From contig JADKBB010000022.1 of the NCBI GenBank assembly GCA_016715195.1, forward strand, positions 1 through 52,020: DNA of 52,020 nucleotides, given 5' to 3'. Positions 8,263 to 16,290 of this stretch are shown here, piece by piece. Made by a program: the position numbers and the translations under genes. Source of the stretch: Candidatus Villigracilis proximus (GTDB lineage: Bacteria; Chloroflexota; Anaerolineae; Anaerolineales; Villigracilaceae). Position 1 is the stretch's first letter. Every line of letters starts with the position of its first letter. The notes beneath the pieces are model-generated. The model saw only the letters and a program-made list of their open reading frames with translations, searched no databases and was not told where the DNA came from.

Positions 8263-8982
8263 ATGTCTGAGTCTGTTGAGCGACGCCGTATCCTTGTTGT
8301 GGATGATGAAGAGCGCATGGTGCGCTTCATCCGCATGAATCTTGAACATGATGGCTTCCAGGTCAGTGAAGCTTTTAATGGAAAACAAGCCATTCAAAAA
8401 TTGCGCGATGTCACGCCTGATCTTATTTTGTTGGATGTGATGATGCCCGATCTGGATGGTTTTGAAGTGCTCGAAACCATTCGCGAGATCACCAATGTGC
8501 CCGTCATAATGTTAACCGCCAAAGGTGAAGAAGATGACCGTGTGCGCGGACTCGAACGCGGCGCGGACGATTATGTTACCAAACCGTTTAGTCCGCGTGA
8601 ATTGGTCAGCCGGGTGAAGGCCGTCTTGCGCCGCACGGAAGGTGCCACCGGCTCCATGCACGGACTGCTCGAAATCGACAAACGTCTCAAAATAGATTTT
8701 GACCGCCGCGAGATCTGGCTCGAAGGCAAACTCGTAAAACTTCGCCCCACCGAATATCGTCTGCTTTTTCACCTTGTGCAAAACGCAGGCTGGGTGGTTT
8801 CGCATGACCAATTGCTCCAAAAAGTTTGGGGCTATGAATATCGCGATGAGCCGCATTATGTCCGCCTTTACATAAACTATCTGCGCCAGAAACTCGAAAA
8901 AGATCCCGCCGGCCCCAAATACATTCTCACTGAGCGCGGTGTTGGCTATCGCTTTGTAGATTACAAACGTGGTAAAGAGTAA
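8263..8982 (+). CDS. OmpR/PhoB-type response regulator
   Basis: 239 residues. The receiver has the acidic pair VVDDEE, phospho-acceptor aspartate in LLDVMMPDLDG, switch threonine in MLTAKGEED and lysine in VTKPFSP. The C-terminal winged helix contains RPTEYRLLFHL and RGVGYRF, typical of DNA-binding OmpR family members. No histidine kinase gene is adjacent. It lies 1 base after the 80-residue gene at the end of the Ser/Thr kinase operon, so its partner is either distant or it is influenced by the upstream phosphorylation system (inference). Confidence 0.95.
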   Translation: MSESVERRRILVVDDEERMVRFIRMNLEHDGFQVSEAFNGKQAIQKLRDVTPDLILLDVMMPDLDGFEVLETIREITNVPVIMLTAKGEEDDRVRGLERGADDYVTKPFSPRELVSRVKAVLRRTEGATGSMHGLLEIDKRLKIDFDRREIWLEGKLVKLRPTEYRLLFHLVQNAGWVVSHDQLLQKVWGYEYRDEPHYVRLYINYLRQKLEKDPAGPKYILTERGVGYRFVDYKRGKE

Positions 8983-8985
8983 GCC

Positions 8986-9087
8986 ATGAATCAATTTACT
9001 ACAATTGGTAAAATGCTCCTCGTTTGTCTTGTTTGCTTTGGCACAGTATATGGAATTGTTTCACTGGTTACATATCTGGGCGCATAA
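8986..9087 (+). CDS. 33-residue predicted single-pass membrane peptide
   Basis: ATG 8986, three bases after the regulator's stop, reads MNQFTTIGKM, then a hydrophobic stretch of about 20 residues (LLVCLVCFGTVYGIVSLV), ending at TAA 9085-9087. It falls between a stop codon and a terminator 12 bases on, where a real but short last gene of an operon would sit. No family is recognised. Support is limited to position, composition and a clean frame; the Shine-Dalgarno (AAAGAG inside the preceding gene) is modest. Confidence 0.5.
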   Translation: MNQFTTIGKMLLVCLVCFGTVYGIVSLVTYLGA

Positions 9088-9098
9088 ATTTTTCAGGT

Positions 9099-9134
9099 AA
9101 AAGGAGTCGAGCCAGCCGGGTTCGACTCCTTTTT
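9099..9134 (+). terminator. Intrinsic terminator of the kinase operon
   Basis: A 12-bp stem (9099-9110 with 9122-9133) with an 11-base loop, ending in a T-run. It closes the operon that begins at 3.1 kb. Confidence 0.9.
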
Positions 9135-9171
9135 GATTCTGACTTTGTACCTATGATCGGAGACTTATCAC

Positions 9172-10422
9172 ATGACTGAATCATTCTCAACTTTGCCGCT
9201 TCGCATCAATGCGGACCGTATGTCTGCTTCGTTTATCCACCTGGCATCCATCGGCGCGACGGGGGATGGCGGCGTGAGCCGTGTCACTTTTAGTGAAGAA
9301 CATCTCGCCGCCCGCAAATGGCTTCAGACTGAAATTGAAAACGCCGGCTTTGAATTCCGCATGGACGGCGCGGGGAATCATTCCGCGTTTCTGGATTGTG
9401 GAATCAAGGATGCGCCAACTCTCTTGTTCGGCTCACATCTTGACTCTGTCCCCAACGGCGGGCGGTTTGACGGGGCACTCGGCGTAATGGCGGCGCTCGA
9501 AGTGTTGAGAACAGTCAGAGAAAACAGGATCAGCTTACGGTTAAATCTTGAAGCGATTGACTTTACAGATGAAGAAGGCACGCATGCGAGTCTGCTTGGG
9601 AGCAGCGCGCTGGCCGGGAATCTTCATCCAGAAGATTTAAAGAATCCATACAGCGGACGTGAAAACTTTAAAGCAGGCTTGATGCGTGCCGGACTTTCTG
9701 AAGAAAATATGCTGCGCGCGAGTCGTTCCAAAGAATCGATCGCCGGATATTTGGAATTGCATATTGAACAAGGCAAACGTTTGGAGCGCGCTGGAATAAA
9801 TATTGGCATTGTCTCTGCCATTGTGGGATATGGCTCGTATCGTTTAAGTTTTATTGGCCGCGCAGATCATGCCGGTTCAACTTCGATGGAAGACCGGTTG
9901 GATGCAGGGCAGGGGGCGGGGGCATTTATTTTGGCGGTGCGCGAAATAGTGATGCGTGATTTTCCAAATTGCGTTGCAAATGTTGGCAAGATCGAGTTTG
10001 CTCCCGGCGCTTCGAATATTGTGCCAGCCCGTGCAGATTTATTGCTTGAGTTTCGTTCGCCGGATGAAGATCAACTTTTGAAGTTGGATATTGCTTTAAT
10101 GAAGTTGGCAAATGATAAGGCTGAACAATTCGGTTTGAAATTATTGGCAGAACCGCTGGGGAAACATTTACCCAATTTGATGAGCGCAGATATTCAGAAA
10201 ACATTTCGGAGTTCGTGTGATACTTTGGGATTGTCCAGTACTGTGCTTGCTTCGGGCGCGATTCATGACGCGCAATCTCTTGTAGATGTTTGCCCGATCG
10301 GGATGATCTTTGTCCCGTCTGTGGATGGAGCCAGCCATGCGCCGCGTGAATTTACGAAATGGGATGACTGCGTACATGGCGCGAATGTATTATTACAAAC
10401 GGTTCTGAGTTTGGCGGCGTAA
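9172..10422 (+). CDS. M20-family amidohydrolase (allantoate amidohydrolase / N-carbamoyl-amino-acid hydrolase type)
   Basis: 416 residues, starting at ATG 9172 after GGAG. The binuclear metal site is visible: H-D in GSHLDSVPNGG, D in GRFDGALG, E-E in DFTDEEGTH, and H in LELHIEQG. The dimerisation (lid) domain begins with GRADHAGSTSM, and GASHAPREF supplies the last ligand histidine. Enzymes of this subgroup hydrolyse the carbamoyl or ureido amide of allantoate, ureidoglycolate, beta-ureidopropionate or N-carbamoyl amino acids. The exact substrate is not settled by sequence. An adenosine deaminase follows 66 bases later, which favours a purine/ureide role. Confidence 0.9.
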   Translation: MTESFSTLPLRINADRMSASFIHLASIGATGDGGVSRVTFSEEHLAARKWLQTEIENAGFEFRMDGAGNHSAFLDCGIKDAPTLLFGSHLDSVPNGGRFDGALGVMAALEVLRTVRENRISLRLNLEAIDFTDEEGTHASLLGSSALAGNLHPEDLKNPYSGRENFKAGLMRAGLSEENMLRASRSKESIAGYLELHIEQGKRLERAGINIGIVSAIVGYGSYRLSFIGRADHAGSTSMEDRLDAGQGAGAFILAVREIVMRDFPNCVANVGKIEFAPGASNIVPARADLLLEFRSPDEDQLLKLDIALMKLANDKAEQFGLKLLAEPLGKHLPNLMSADIQKTFRSSCDTLGLSSTVLASGAIHDAQSLVDVCPIGMIFVPSVDGASHAPREFTKWDDCVHGANVLLQTVLSLAA

Positions 10423-10488
10423 GTTGATTTGGTAATTTGGTGGTGTGTAAGAGTAAAATTAGACAATTCAAATTAATAGGTATATTCT

Positions 10489-11502
10489 ATGAAAAACTTT
10501 GATCCGAAATATAACGATCTTCCGAAGACGGAAATTCACTGCCATCTTGAAGGTGCAATTCGTACGCAGACGATTATTGATATAGCACATGAATATAATT
10601 TGAAATTACCTGCCTACGAAGTTGACGAATTGGATAAGCATGTTAAAGTGCATACTCAATTGCGTGATCTTGAAGCGGTACTGGCTGCTTTTGGAATTTT
10701 CCAAAACAGTATTACTTCGCCGGCCGTGGTGGAGCGCATTGCCTGGGAATTATTTGAAGATTGCGCGAAACAGAATATCAAATTGTTTGAAGTCCGCTTT
10801 TCACCGGATTGGGCGTTTCGTGGTCATGGCTTGGATTGGGATGCGTGTTTGGATGGCCTGCTTCGCGCCAAAGAACGCGCTGAAAGTCAGTTTGATATGG
10901 CGATCGGTGTTATTGCCATTACATCGCGTGGACTGGGTGCTGAGTCCTGCGTCAAAACCGTGGATTGGGCCATACGTCACAGAAAATATATTCAAGCTGT
11001 TGATCTGGCCGATGGGGAATTGCTTTACCCAATGAACGATTTTGCAAAACCGATATTAAAGGCAAAGGACGCTGGCTTGAAAGTCACCATTCACTCTGGC
11101 GAAGATACACCCGCTTCAGCGGTTTGGGATACTATCCAAACTTTTCAGCCTGATCGTATTGGCCACGGTATTCACAGCATTGAAGATATGAAAGTAGTTG
11201 AACTAATTAAAGAAAGAAACATTACCCTTGAAGTGAATCCCTGGAGTAATTACCTGACCAATTCCGTGCGGACGATTGAGGAGCATCCACTGAAAAAACT
11301 CTTCGATCTTGGCGTGCGCGTAACCATTAATTCCGATGATCCCGAAGTTTTGGAAACGAATGTCAACAATGAATATCGTATTGCCCACGAAATCCTGGGA
11401 ATGAGCATGGATGATATTGCCGCCTGCAATCGCTTCGCTTTTGACTCTTCATTTATTGAAGAGTCTGTGAAACAAAGAATATGGGACAAGTACTTCGCCT
11501 GA
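10489..11502 (+). CDS. add: Adenosine deaminase family protein
   Basis: 337 residues, the normal length. Zinc ligands and catalytic residues are present: TEIHCHLEG (HxH), HSGED (His and the catalytic Glu), DRIGHGIHS (His) and NSDDPE (Asp pair). The enzyme deaminates adenosine (or adenine in the related subgroup) to inosine (hypoxanthine) in the cytoplasm. HCHLEG instead of the usual H.HLDG leaves open the adenine or an aminodeoxyfutalosine-like specificity. It follows the M20 amidohydrolase with a 66-base gap and weak Shine-Dalgarno. Confidence 0.85.
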   Translation: MKNFDPKYNDLPKTEIHCHLEGAIRTQTIIDIAHEYNLKLPAYEVDELDKHVKVHTQLRDLEAVLAAFGIFQNSITSPAVVERIAWELFEDCAKQNIKLFEVRFSPDWAFRGHGLDWDACLDGLLRAKERAESQFDMAIGVIAITSRGLGAESCVKTVDWAIRHRKYIQAVDLADGELLYPMNDFAKPILKAKDAGLKVTIHSGEDTPASAVWDTIQTFQPDRIGHGIHSIEDMKVVELIKERNITLEVNPWSNYLTNSVRTIEEHPLKKLFDLGVRVTINSDDPEVLETNVNNEYRIAHEILGMSMDDIAACNRFAFDSSFIEESVKQRIWDKYFA

Positions 11503-11572
11503 TCGGCGGATTTCCTGTAAATTTGCAAAGCCCTCCCGTTTTAGAGAGTAGGGAAGTGGTGTAGAATTCAAA

Positions 11573-11602
11573 TTGACCGAATCAGAACCCTTGAGGTATA
11601 AT
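11573..11602 (+). promoter_or_regulatory. Sigma-70-type promoter of rpmH
   Basis: TTGACC (11573-11578), an 18-base spacer and TATAAT (11597-11602), about 70 bases upstream of rpmH. It is the clearest promoter in the window. No DnaA-box cluster is seen around it, although rpmH often lies near the origin in other bacteria. Confidence 0.8.
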
Positions 11603-11675
11603 TTTGCGCCACTAACTGACAGCCAGATCCCAAAAGTGGGACTTGCAATCATCTTTACATAAGGAAGTATTTCGA

Positions 11676-11846
11676 ATGCCTAAAAGAACATACCAGCCCA
11701 AGATTCGCCGCCGTGTACGTGTCCACGGTTTCAGAAAACGCATGTCCACAGCCGATGGCCGTAACGTGCTCAAGCGCCGCCGTTTGCGTGGCCGCTATAG
11801 ATTAACAGTTAAGTCCAACGAGCATGTAAAGAAGACTCGTTGGTAG
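11676..11846 (+). CDS. rpmH: Ribosomal protein bL34
   Basis: 56 residues from ATG 11676. The AAGGAAG 9 bases upstream and the invariant beginning MPKRTYQPK fix this start; an in-frame upstream ATG adds non-homologous residues. The very basic body (HGFRKRMST.DGR.VLKRRR..GR) is the L34 signature. It is a small protein of the large ribosomal subunit and is paired with rnpA as in most bacteria. Confidence 0.97.
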   Translation: MPKRTYQPKIRRRVRVHGFRKRMSTADGRNVLKRRRLRGRYRLTVKSNEHVKKTRW

Positions 11847-11847
11847 G

Positions 11848-11873
11848 TCTCTGCGTGTTATAGTGCGCAGAGA
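11848..11873 (+). other. Stem-loop between rpmH and rnpA
   Basis: Perfect 8-bp inverted repeat (11848-11855 with 11866-11873) and a 10-base loop directly after the rpmH stop. It has no T-run, so it is not a strong terminator. It more likely protects the abundant rpmH message or sets the ratio to rnpA (inference). Confidence 0.55.
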
Positions 11874-11890
11874 TACACATTGAGGCACGG

Positions 11891-12241
11891 GTGCAGAGAA
11901 AATTTCGTCTGACCCGATCTGAAGATTTCAAGCGGGTGCGGCGAATTGGTAAGTCTTATGCCCACCCGCTTGTCGTGTTAGTTGTACAAGCCAGCGAAAC
12001 ATCCACTCATATTCGTGTGGGAGTCATCGCAGGCAAGACGACAGGCAATGCAGTCTATCGTAATCGGGCCAAGCGTATTTTGCGCGAGGCGTTACGACCC
12101 TACCTGAAATCCTTCGCCTCCGGTCTGGACCTGATCCTGATTGCCCGTCGACCGCTTGTGACCGCCACCTTAGAAGATACCCGCGCTGCGTTAGACAATT
12201 TGTTCCGACGCGCCCAAATCCTCCCCGCGGATGAATCCTGA
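11891..12241 (+). CDS. rnpA: RNase P protein component
   Basis: 116 residues from GTG 11891, with a GAGG-type Shine-Dalgarno. It begins with FRLTRSEDFKRVRRIG and contains the family signature in NAVYRNRAKRILREALR, the basic helix that contacts the catalytic RNA. It supports 5' maturation of tRNA precursors. The RNase P RNA gene is not in this window. The end overlaps yidD by 11 bases, the conserved arrangement. Confidence 0.95.
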   Translation: MQRKFRLTRSEDFKRVRRIGKSYAHPLVVLVVQASETSTHIRVGVIAGKTTGNAVYRNRAKRILREALRPYLKSFASGLDLILIARRPLVTATLEDTRAALDNLFRRAQILPADES

Positions 12242-12530
12242 AGAAGAAGAAATCCATTTGCATGAATATTCCAGCGAACCGCGTTTGCGTGATCTACCGC
12301 GCACGCTGGTCAATTGGCCGCGCATTGTTGTGCTGGCTTTGATTCGTTTATATCAAATGGTGGTCTCTCCGGGCTTGCCTGCAAACACTTGTCGTTTTTA
12401 CCCTTCCTGCTCTCATTATGGCTATCAGGCCATTTATAAACATGGCGCGTTCAAAGGTTCATTTATGGCAGCCTGGCGCGTCTTACGTTGTAACCCGTTC
12501 AATCCCGGCGGATACGACCCCGTTCCCTAG
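12231..12530 (+). CDS. yidD: YidD membrane-protein insertion efficiency factor
   Basis: 99 residues. The conserved core is LIRLYQMVVSPGLP, CRFYPSCSHYGYQAI and CNPFNPGGYDPVP, with the three cysteines of the family. The N-terminal 25 residues are acidic and variable. YidD is a small membrane-associated protein with an amphipathic helix that assists YidC. It overlaps rnpA by 11 bases. A 7-bp stem-loop (12539-12545 with 12557-12563) follows before the next gene. Confidence 0.95.
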   Translation: MNPEEEEIHLHEYSSEPRLRDLPRTLVNWPRIVVLALIRLYQMVVSPGLPANTCRFYPSCSHYGYQAIYKHGAFKGSFMAAWRVLRCNPFNPGGYDPVP

Positions 12531-12585
12531 CAAATTTCTCATGACCGTTTATTGCTGTCATGATCGATGAGGAGAAGTAACCAAA

Positions 12586-13662
12586 TTGAATACAAAACGA
12601 TTGATATTGATTTCGTTGATTGCGCTGAGTGCGCTGATCTTAAGCGCCTGCTCAGGGCAGGCAGTCTCCAACAATTGGCACGGACTTGCCGCAGATGCCG
12701 AACGCGCATATCTTTCCAATGGCTCTTTTGTTTATGCGGTGGATTTGAAAACCGCAAAAGAGGTCTGGCGTTATCCTGAAGAAGCAAATTCCAAGTTACT
12801 GTACTACGCCACTCCGGTGCTTACTCCTGACGGTCAACTCTTGATCGGCAGCGCAGGCACGAGCCACCCCTTTGTCAGCCTTGATCCTGCCACCGGCAAG
12901 GAGAAATGGGTTGAGTCATTTACCAAAGGCAAAGGTGCATGGCTGGCTTCACCGCTTGTTTGGAATGAGACGATCTACATTCCCAATACAGACGGCTTTC
13001 TTTATACGCTCGATATGAATGGAAAAGAAATCGCTGATCCGATCGAGTTGGGCGGCGCGCTCTGGTCAGCGCCTTCCACAGATGGCACATTGCTCTATGT
13101 CACCTCTCTCGATCATCATTTACATATTATTGATCCGGCAAAGGGAAGTGTCGTTACCGAACCCATTGACTTGGGCGGTGCGGCTCCCAGCAGTCCCGCA
13201 GTTGGCACAGACGGTGTGTATGTAGGCTCGTTCGCATCCACTGTTGAATTTGTCCAGGCGAATAATAAACATGAAGTCATTGCCACTACTGAAAATTGGA
13301 TATGGGGTTCACCCGTGGTTGACAGTGAAACACTGTACTACGCAGATCTGAATGGCAAAGTCTATTCGCTTGATCTTGCCACCGGCTCCCAAAATTGGGA
13401 TGTCGTACAGCCGGATGGTCCCGTCGTGGCGAGTCTGCTTATAGTGGGCGACCAGATCTACGTTGCGACTGAAGCGGGGACTCTCGTCGCATTGGATCGT
13501 GAAGGGAAGACCGTCTGGGAAAAAACAGTCGGCGGCAAGATATACACCACACCTGTTCTTTCAGGTGATTTGATTCTCGTTGCGCCGTACCAGGCTGACT
13601 TTGTCCTCGCTGCATATGACGCGGACGGCAAGCAAGCCTGGACGTTTGTGCCAGAGAAATAA
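12586..13662 (+). CDS. PQQ-like beta-propeller lipoprotein
   Basis: 358 residues from TTG 12586, with GAGGAGAAG upstream. Residues 1-21 are a lipoprotein signal peptide with lipobox LSAC, so the mature protein is anchored at the outer face of the membrane. The rest is a run of propeller blades with repeats such as VYAVDLKTAKEVW, SLDPATGKEKW and LVALDREGKTVW. It resembles the scaffold BamB in fold, though Chloroflexota generally lack a classical outer membrane. It sits between yidD and yidC, 12 bases before yidC, where most genomes have nothing. A role in membrane-protein or envelope quality control is only an inference from place. Confidence 0.85.
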   Translation: MNTKRLILISLIALSALILSACSGQAVSNNWHGLAADAERAYLSNGSFVYAVDLKTAKEVWRYPEEANSKLLYYATPVLTPDGQLLIGSAGTSHPFVSLDPATGKEKWVESFTKGKGAWLASPLVWNETIYIPNTDGFLYTLDMNGKEIADPIELGGALWSAPSTDGTLLYVTSLDHHLHIIDPAKGSVVTEPIDLGGAAPSSPAVGTDGVYVGSFASTVEFVQANNKHEVIATTENWIWGSPVVDSETLYYADLNGKVYSLDLATGSQNWDVVQPDGPVVASLLIVGDQIYVATEAGTLVALDREGKTVWEKTVGGKIYTTPVLSGDLILVAPYQADFVLAAYDADGKQAWTFVPEK

Positions 13663-13674
13663 GGAAACTGACCC

Positions 13675-14460
13675 ATGTGGGATACCATTATCATCAACCC
13701 CATGACCAATCTTTTATTGTGGATCTATGACATCCTTGGTCATGGTCCGCATATGTTTGGTCTGGCGATCATTCTGTTTACCATTCTGATCAAAGTAATT
13801 ACCTGGCCGTTGAATGCCTCTCAAGTAAAAGGCGCGCAAGCCATGCAGGAATTGCAGAACGATAAGGAATGGCAGGAAATTCAAAAGAAGTATGCCAAAG
13901 ATAAGGAACGCATCGCACAGGAACAAATGCGCATTTATAAAGAGCGCGGCATTAATCCGTTTGCGTCCTGTCTGCCGACCTTGATCCAATTCCCGATCAT
14001 CATCGGGTTATATCAAAGCATTACACACGCGCTTTCTGTTACGCCGTTTGATATGCTTAAACTCGCACGCGCCATATATCCCTTCCAGAACGTGGAAGGC
14101 ATCATCCCGCTCAACAGCACATTTTTATGGATGGATCTGGGCCGCCCTGAGTCTGTTCAAATACTCGGCTTCGCATTGCCCACTCTCGCAGTTGTTGTGG
14201 CATTGACCACGTATGTTCAATCCAAACTGACCATGCCCACCTCAACCAACCCCAACGATCAAAGCGCCCAAATGACAGGCATGATGAGCATTTATATGCC
14301 GCTCCTGCTTGGCTGGTTTGCTTTGAACTTTGCATCGGGCATTGCGGTGTATTTCATTACAAGTAACTTGTTGGGTATTATTCAATATGCCGCAACAGGC
14401 CGTGCCAATTGGAGCAATCTTTTGCCCGGCGGCAATAAAAAATCTTCCACCAAAAAGTAG
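13675..14460 (+). CDS. yidC: YidC/Oxa1-family membrane insertase
   Basis: 261 residues from ATG 13675 (AAGGAAACTG upstream). It is the short form without the large periplasmic domain of E. coli YidC. The hydrophobic core shows about five membrane segments, with LFTILIKVITWPLN carrying a lysine at the place of the conserved groove arginine, then a basic cytoplasmic hairpin (QEIQKKYAKDKER), INPFASCLPTLIQFPI and IAVYFITSNLLGIIQY. It inserts small membrane proteins and folds larger ones with Sec. It is followed 9 bases later by jag, as in many Gram-positive-type operons. Confidence 0.95.
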   Translation: MWDTIIINPMTNLLLWIYDILGHGPHMFGLAIILFTILIKVITWPLNASQVKGAQAMQELQNDKEWQEIQKKYAKDKERIAQEQMRIYKERGINPFASCLPTLIQFPIIIGLYQSITHALSVTPFDMLKLARAIYPFQNVEGIIPLNSTFLWMDLGRPESVQILGFALPTLAVVVALTTYVQSKLTMPTSTNPNDQSAQMTGMMSIYMPLLLGWFALNFASGIAVYFITSNLLGIIQYAATGRANWSNLLPGGNKKSSTKK

Positions 14461-14469
14461 GGAGGTCCT

Positions 14470-15330
14470 ATGAGCGAGCGAACCACGCTTGAAATCATCG
14501 CCCCAACCGTTGAAGAAGCCCTCTTGCAGGGACTATCTCAACTTGGCCTAACGGCAGACGCCGTTTCTGTTGAAGTTTTGGATTCAGGCAGTAAAGGATT
14601 ATTCGGACTCGGCGGCCGTCAGGTGCGCGTGCGTCTGACCGTTAATCCGCCTCCCGGGGAAGTGGAACCCGCTTCACCTCCCAAGCCCAAGCCTGCTCCT
14701 GTTAAACGGGCAGAGTCAGCGCCGAAAGCGAAGGATGCCAAACCAGCTCCTAAAGCCGAAGCGAAACCTGAACCCAAGCCGCGCCGCGCTGAAAAGAAAC
14801 CCGCGCCTGCAAAAACTGAATCTGCTCCTGTCGTTGAGAAAAAAATGGACGATCATGGCACTGATCCGGTTTTGGACACCACAGAGTCTGTGATTTCCAA
14901 ATTAATTCATCATCTGGGTATGAAGGCGCAAGTCTCAGCGCATTATGATGAAAGCAGCACCGATGACCGCCGCACCATTCAAGTGGACGTGCGCGGTGAC
15001 AACTTAAGCGCGTTGATCGGCCGACAGGCAGAAACATTGAATGCTTTTCAATATGTCGCTTCGTTGATCGTCGGCAAGCAGACTCAGCAATGGGTGCAAC
15101 TGGTGGTGGATGTGGAAGGCTATCGCGAACGCCGCGAAAAGCAAGTCCGCCAGACCGCGTTAAAAATGGTGGAACAGGTAATCAAGACCGGCCGCAAAGC
15201 CACACTTGAACCGATGACTGCCAGCGAACGCCGGGTGATCCATATTGAATTACGCGGACATCCAGCAGTCACCACTGAAAGCACAGGCGAAGAGCCGCAT
15301 CGTAAAGTGGTCATTCTGCCGAAAGAATAA
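14470..15330 (+). CDS. jag: Jag/KhpB-type RNA-binding protein (Jag_N-KH-R3H)
   Basis: 286 residues, with GGGAGG upstream. Residues 1-55 match Jag_N (TVEEALLQGLSQLGL, GSKGLFGLGGRQVRV). Residues 60-125 are a low-complexity Lys/Pro/Ala/Glu linker. Then comes a KH domain (about 135-215, NLSALIGRQAETLNAFQYV) and an R3H domain at the end (RRVIHIELRGHP; the usual R-x-x-x-H is present). It binds RNA in the cytoplasm and affects cell envelope and division in relatives. It follows yidC with a 9-base gap and precedes a terminator. Confidence 0.93.
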   Translation: MSERTTLEIIAPTVEEALLQGLSQLGLTADAVSVEVLDSGSKGLFGLGGRQVRVRLTVNPPPGEVEPASPPKPKPAPVKRAESAPKAKDAKPAPKAEAKPEPKPRRAEKKPAPAKTESAPVVEKKMDDHGTDPVLDTTESVISKLIHHLGMKAQVSAHYDESSTDDRRTIQVDVRGDNLSALIGRQAETLNAFQYVASLIVGKQTQQWVQLVVDVEGYRERREKQVRQTALKMVEQVIKTGRKATLEPMTASERRVIHIELRGHPAVTTESTGEEPHRKVVILPKE

Positions 15331-15346
15331 AGTTATCGCATATTTG

Positions 15347-15377
15347 AAAGATCGCCGAAAGGCGGTCTTTTTATTTT
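15347..15377 (+). terminator. Intrinsic terminator after jag
   Basis: A 10-bp stem (15347-15356 with 15361-15370, one G-T pair) with a GAAA tetraloop, followed by a T-rich tract. It ends the rpmH-to-jag unit. Confidence 0.88.
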
Positions 15378-15420
15378 ATCCTTCACATTTCATCCTTCAT
15401 CCTTTCATCTACCCCTACGG

Positions 15421-15426
15421 TATAAT
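15421..15426 (+). promoter_or_regulatory. -10 element directly before the PfkB gene
   Basis: A consensus TATAAT whose right edge lies six bases before ATG 15433. Transcription would begin at or next to the A of the start codon, giving a leaderless message. No Shine-Dalgarno is present in the gap. The -35 region (around 15398) is poor. Confidence 0.5.
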
Positions 15427-15432
15427 TCATTC

Positions 15433-16290
15433 ATGTTTGAACTTGCTTCCCTTCAGCCCGTGGATTATCTTGTCGTGGGCCATATTGCCGCTGATATCAC
15501 ACCAACAGGCATACAACTTGGCGGGACAGTTTCATTCGCTGCGTTAACTGCGCGGATGCTGGGAATGCGTGTGGGCATCGTCACCTCTTCTGGCGAGGGT
15601 GCGCCCTTACAGACTTTGGATGGGATTCAACTTGTAAATGTCCATTCTGAACACAGCACTACTTTTGAAAATATAAAAACAGATAATGGTCGCAGGCAAA
15701 TATTACATCATCAAGCCGCGCTGATTCATCTGGAGCATATTCCACAGGTCTGGCGCAACGCGCCGATCATTCATCTTGCTCCCATTGCGCGTGAATTGGA
15801 CACGTCATTGCCGGAACAGTTATCAGGTTCCTTGCTGGGAATTACCCCGCAAGGCTGGATGCGCGCGTGGGATGAAAAAGGTCAGGTGACGGCAACTGCC
15901 TGGGACGCGAATGCGAGCGAGCAGGCCTTACGTCACGCTGGAGCCGTTGTGATGAGCGTGGAAGATATCAATCGCGATCTGGAATTAGTCGAAGAGATGG
16001 CACACCAGACACGTCTCCTGTGCCTGACAGAAGGGGAGGCGGGCGCAGTGCTGCATTGGAATGGAGACCGCCGCCGTTTTCGTCCGCCAGTGATGCAGGA
16101 AGTGGACTCAACGGGCGCGGGCGATATTTTTGCGGCTGCATTTTTTGTGCGTTTGTATCATACGCGTGACCCGTGGGAAGCGGCGCGCTTTGCCACACAA
16201 CTTGCGGCGCGCTCTGTGACGCGCATTGGTTTGAATGGAATTCCGACTTCGCGGGAAATCGAAGAATGCTTGATGGAGGTTTTATCTTGA
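15433..16290 (+). CDS. PfkB-family carbohydrate/nucleoside kinase
   Basis: 285 residues. It begins with VDYLVVGHIAADITP and IQLGGTVSFAA (substrate glycine motif) and ends with DSTGAGDIFAAAF, the GAGD anion hole and catalytic base of the ribokinase family. ATP-dependent phosphorylation of a sugar or nucleoside is expected; the substrate is not evident. The gene lacks a Shine-Dalgarno and is preceded immediately by TATAAT, so it is probably leaderless. Its stop overlaps the TTG start of parA by 3 bases, so the kinase and the partition genes share a transcript. Confidence 0.88.
   Translation: MFELASLQPVDYLVVGHIAADITPTGIQLGGTVSFAALTARMLGMRVGIVTSSGEGAPLQTLDGIQLVNVHSEHSTTFENIKTDNGRRQILHHQAALIHLEHIPQVWRNAPIIHLAPIARELDTSLPEQLSGSLLGITPQGWMRAWDEKGQVTATAWDANASEQALRHAGAVVMSVEDINRDLELVEEMAHQTRLLCLTEGEAGAVLHWNGDRRRFRPPVMQEVDSTGAGDIFAAAFFVRLYHTRDPWEAARFATQLAARSVTRIGLNGIPTSREIEECLMEVLS

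Noticed and set aside
11503..11675. Replication origin next to rpmH
   Set aside because: No cluster of DnaA boxes, no AT-rich unwinding repeats and no dnaA gene upstream; the gap holds only a promoter.
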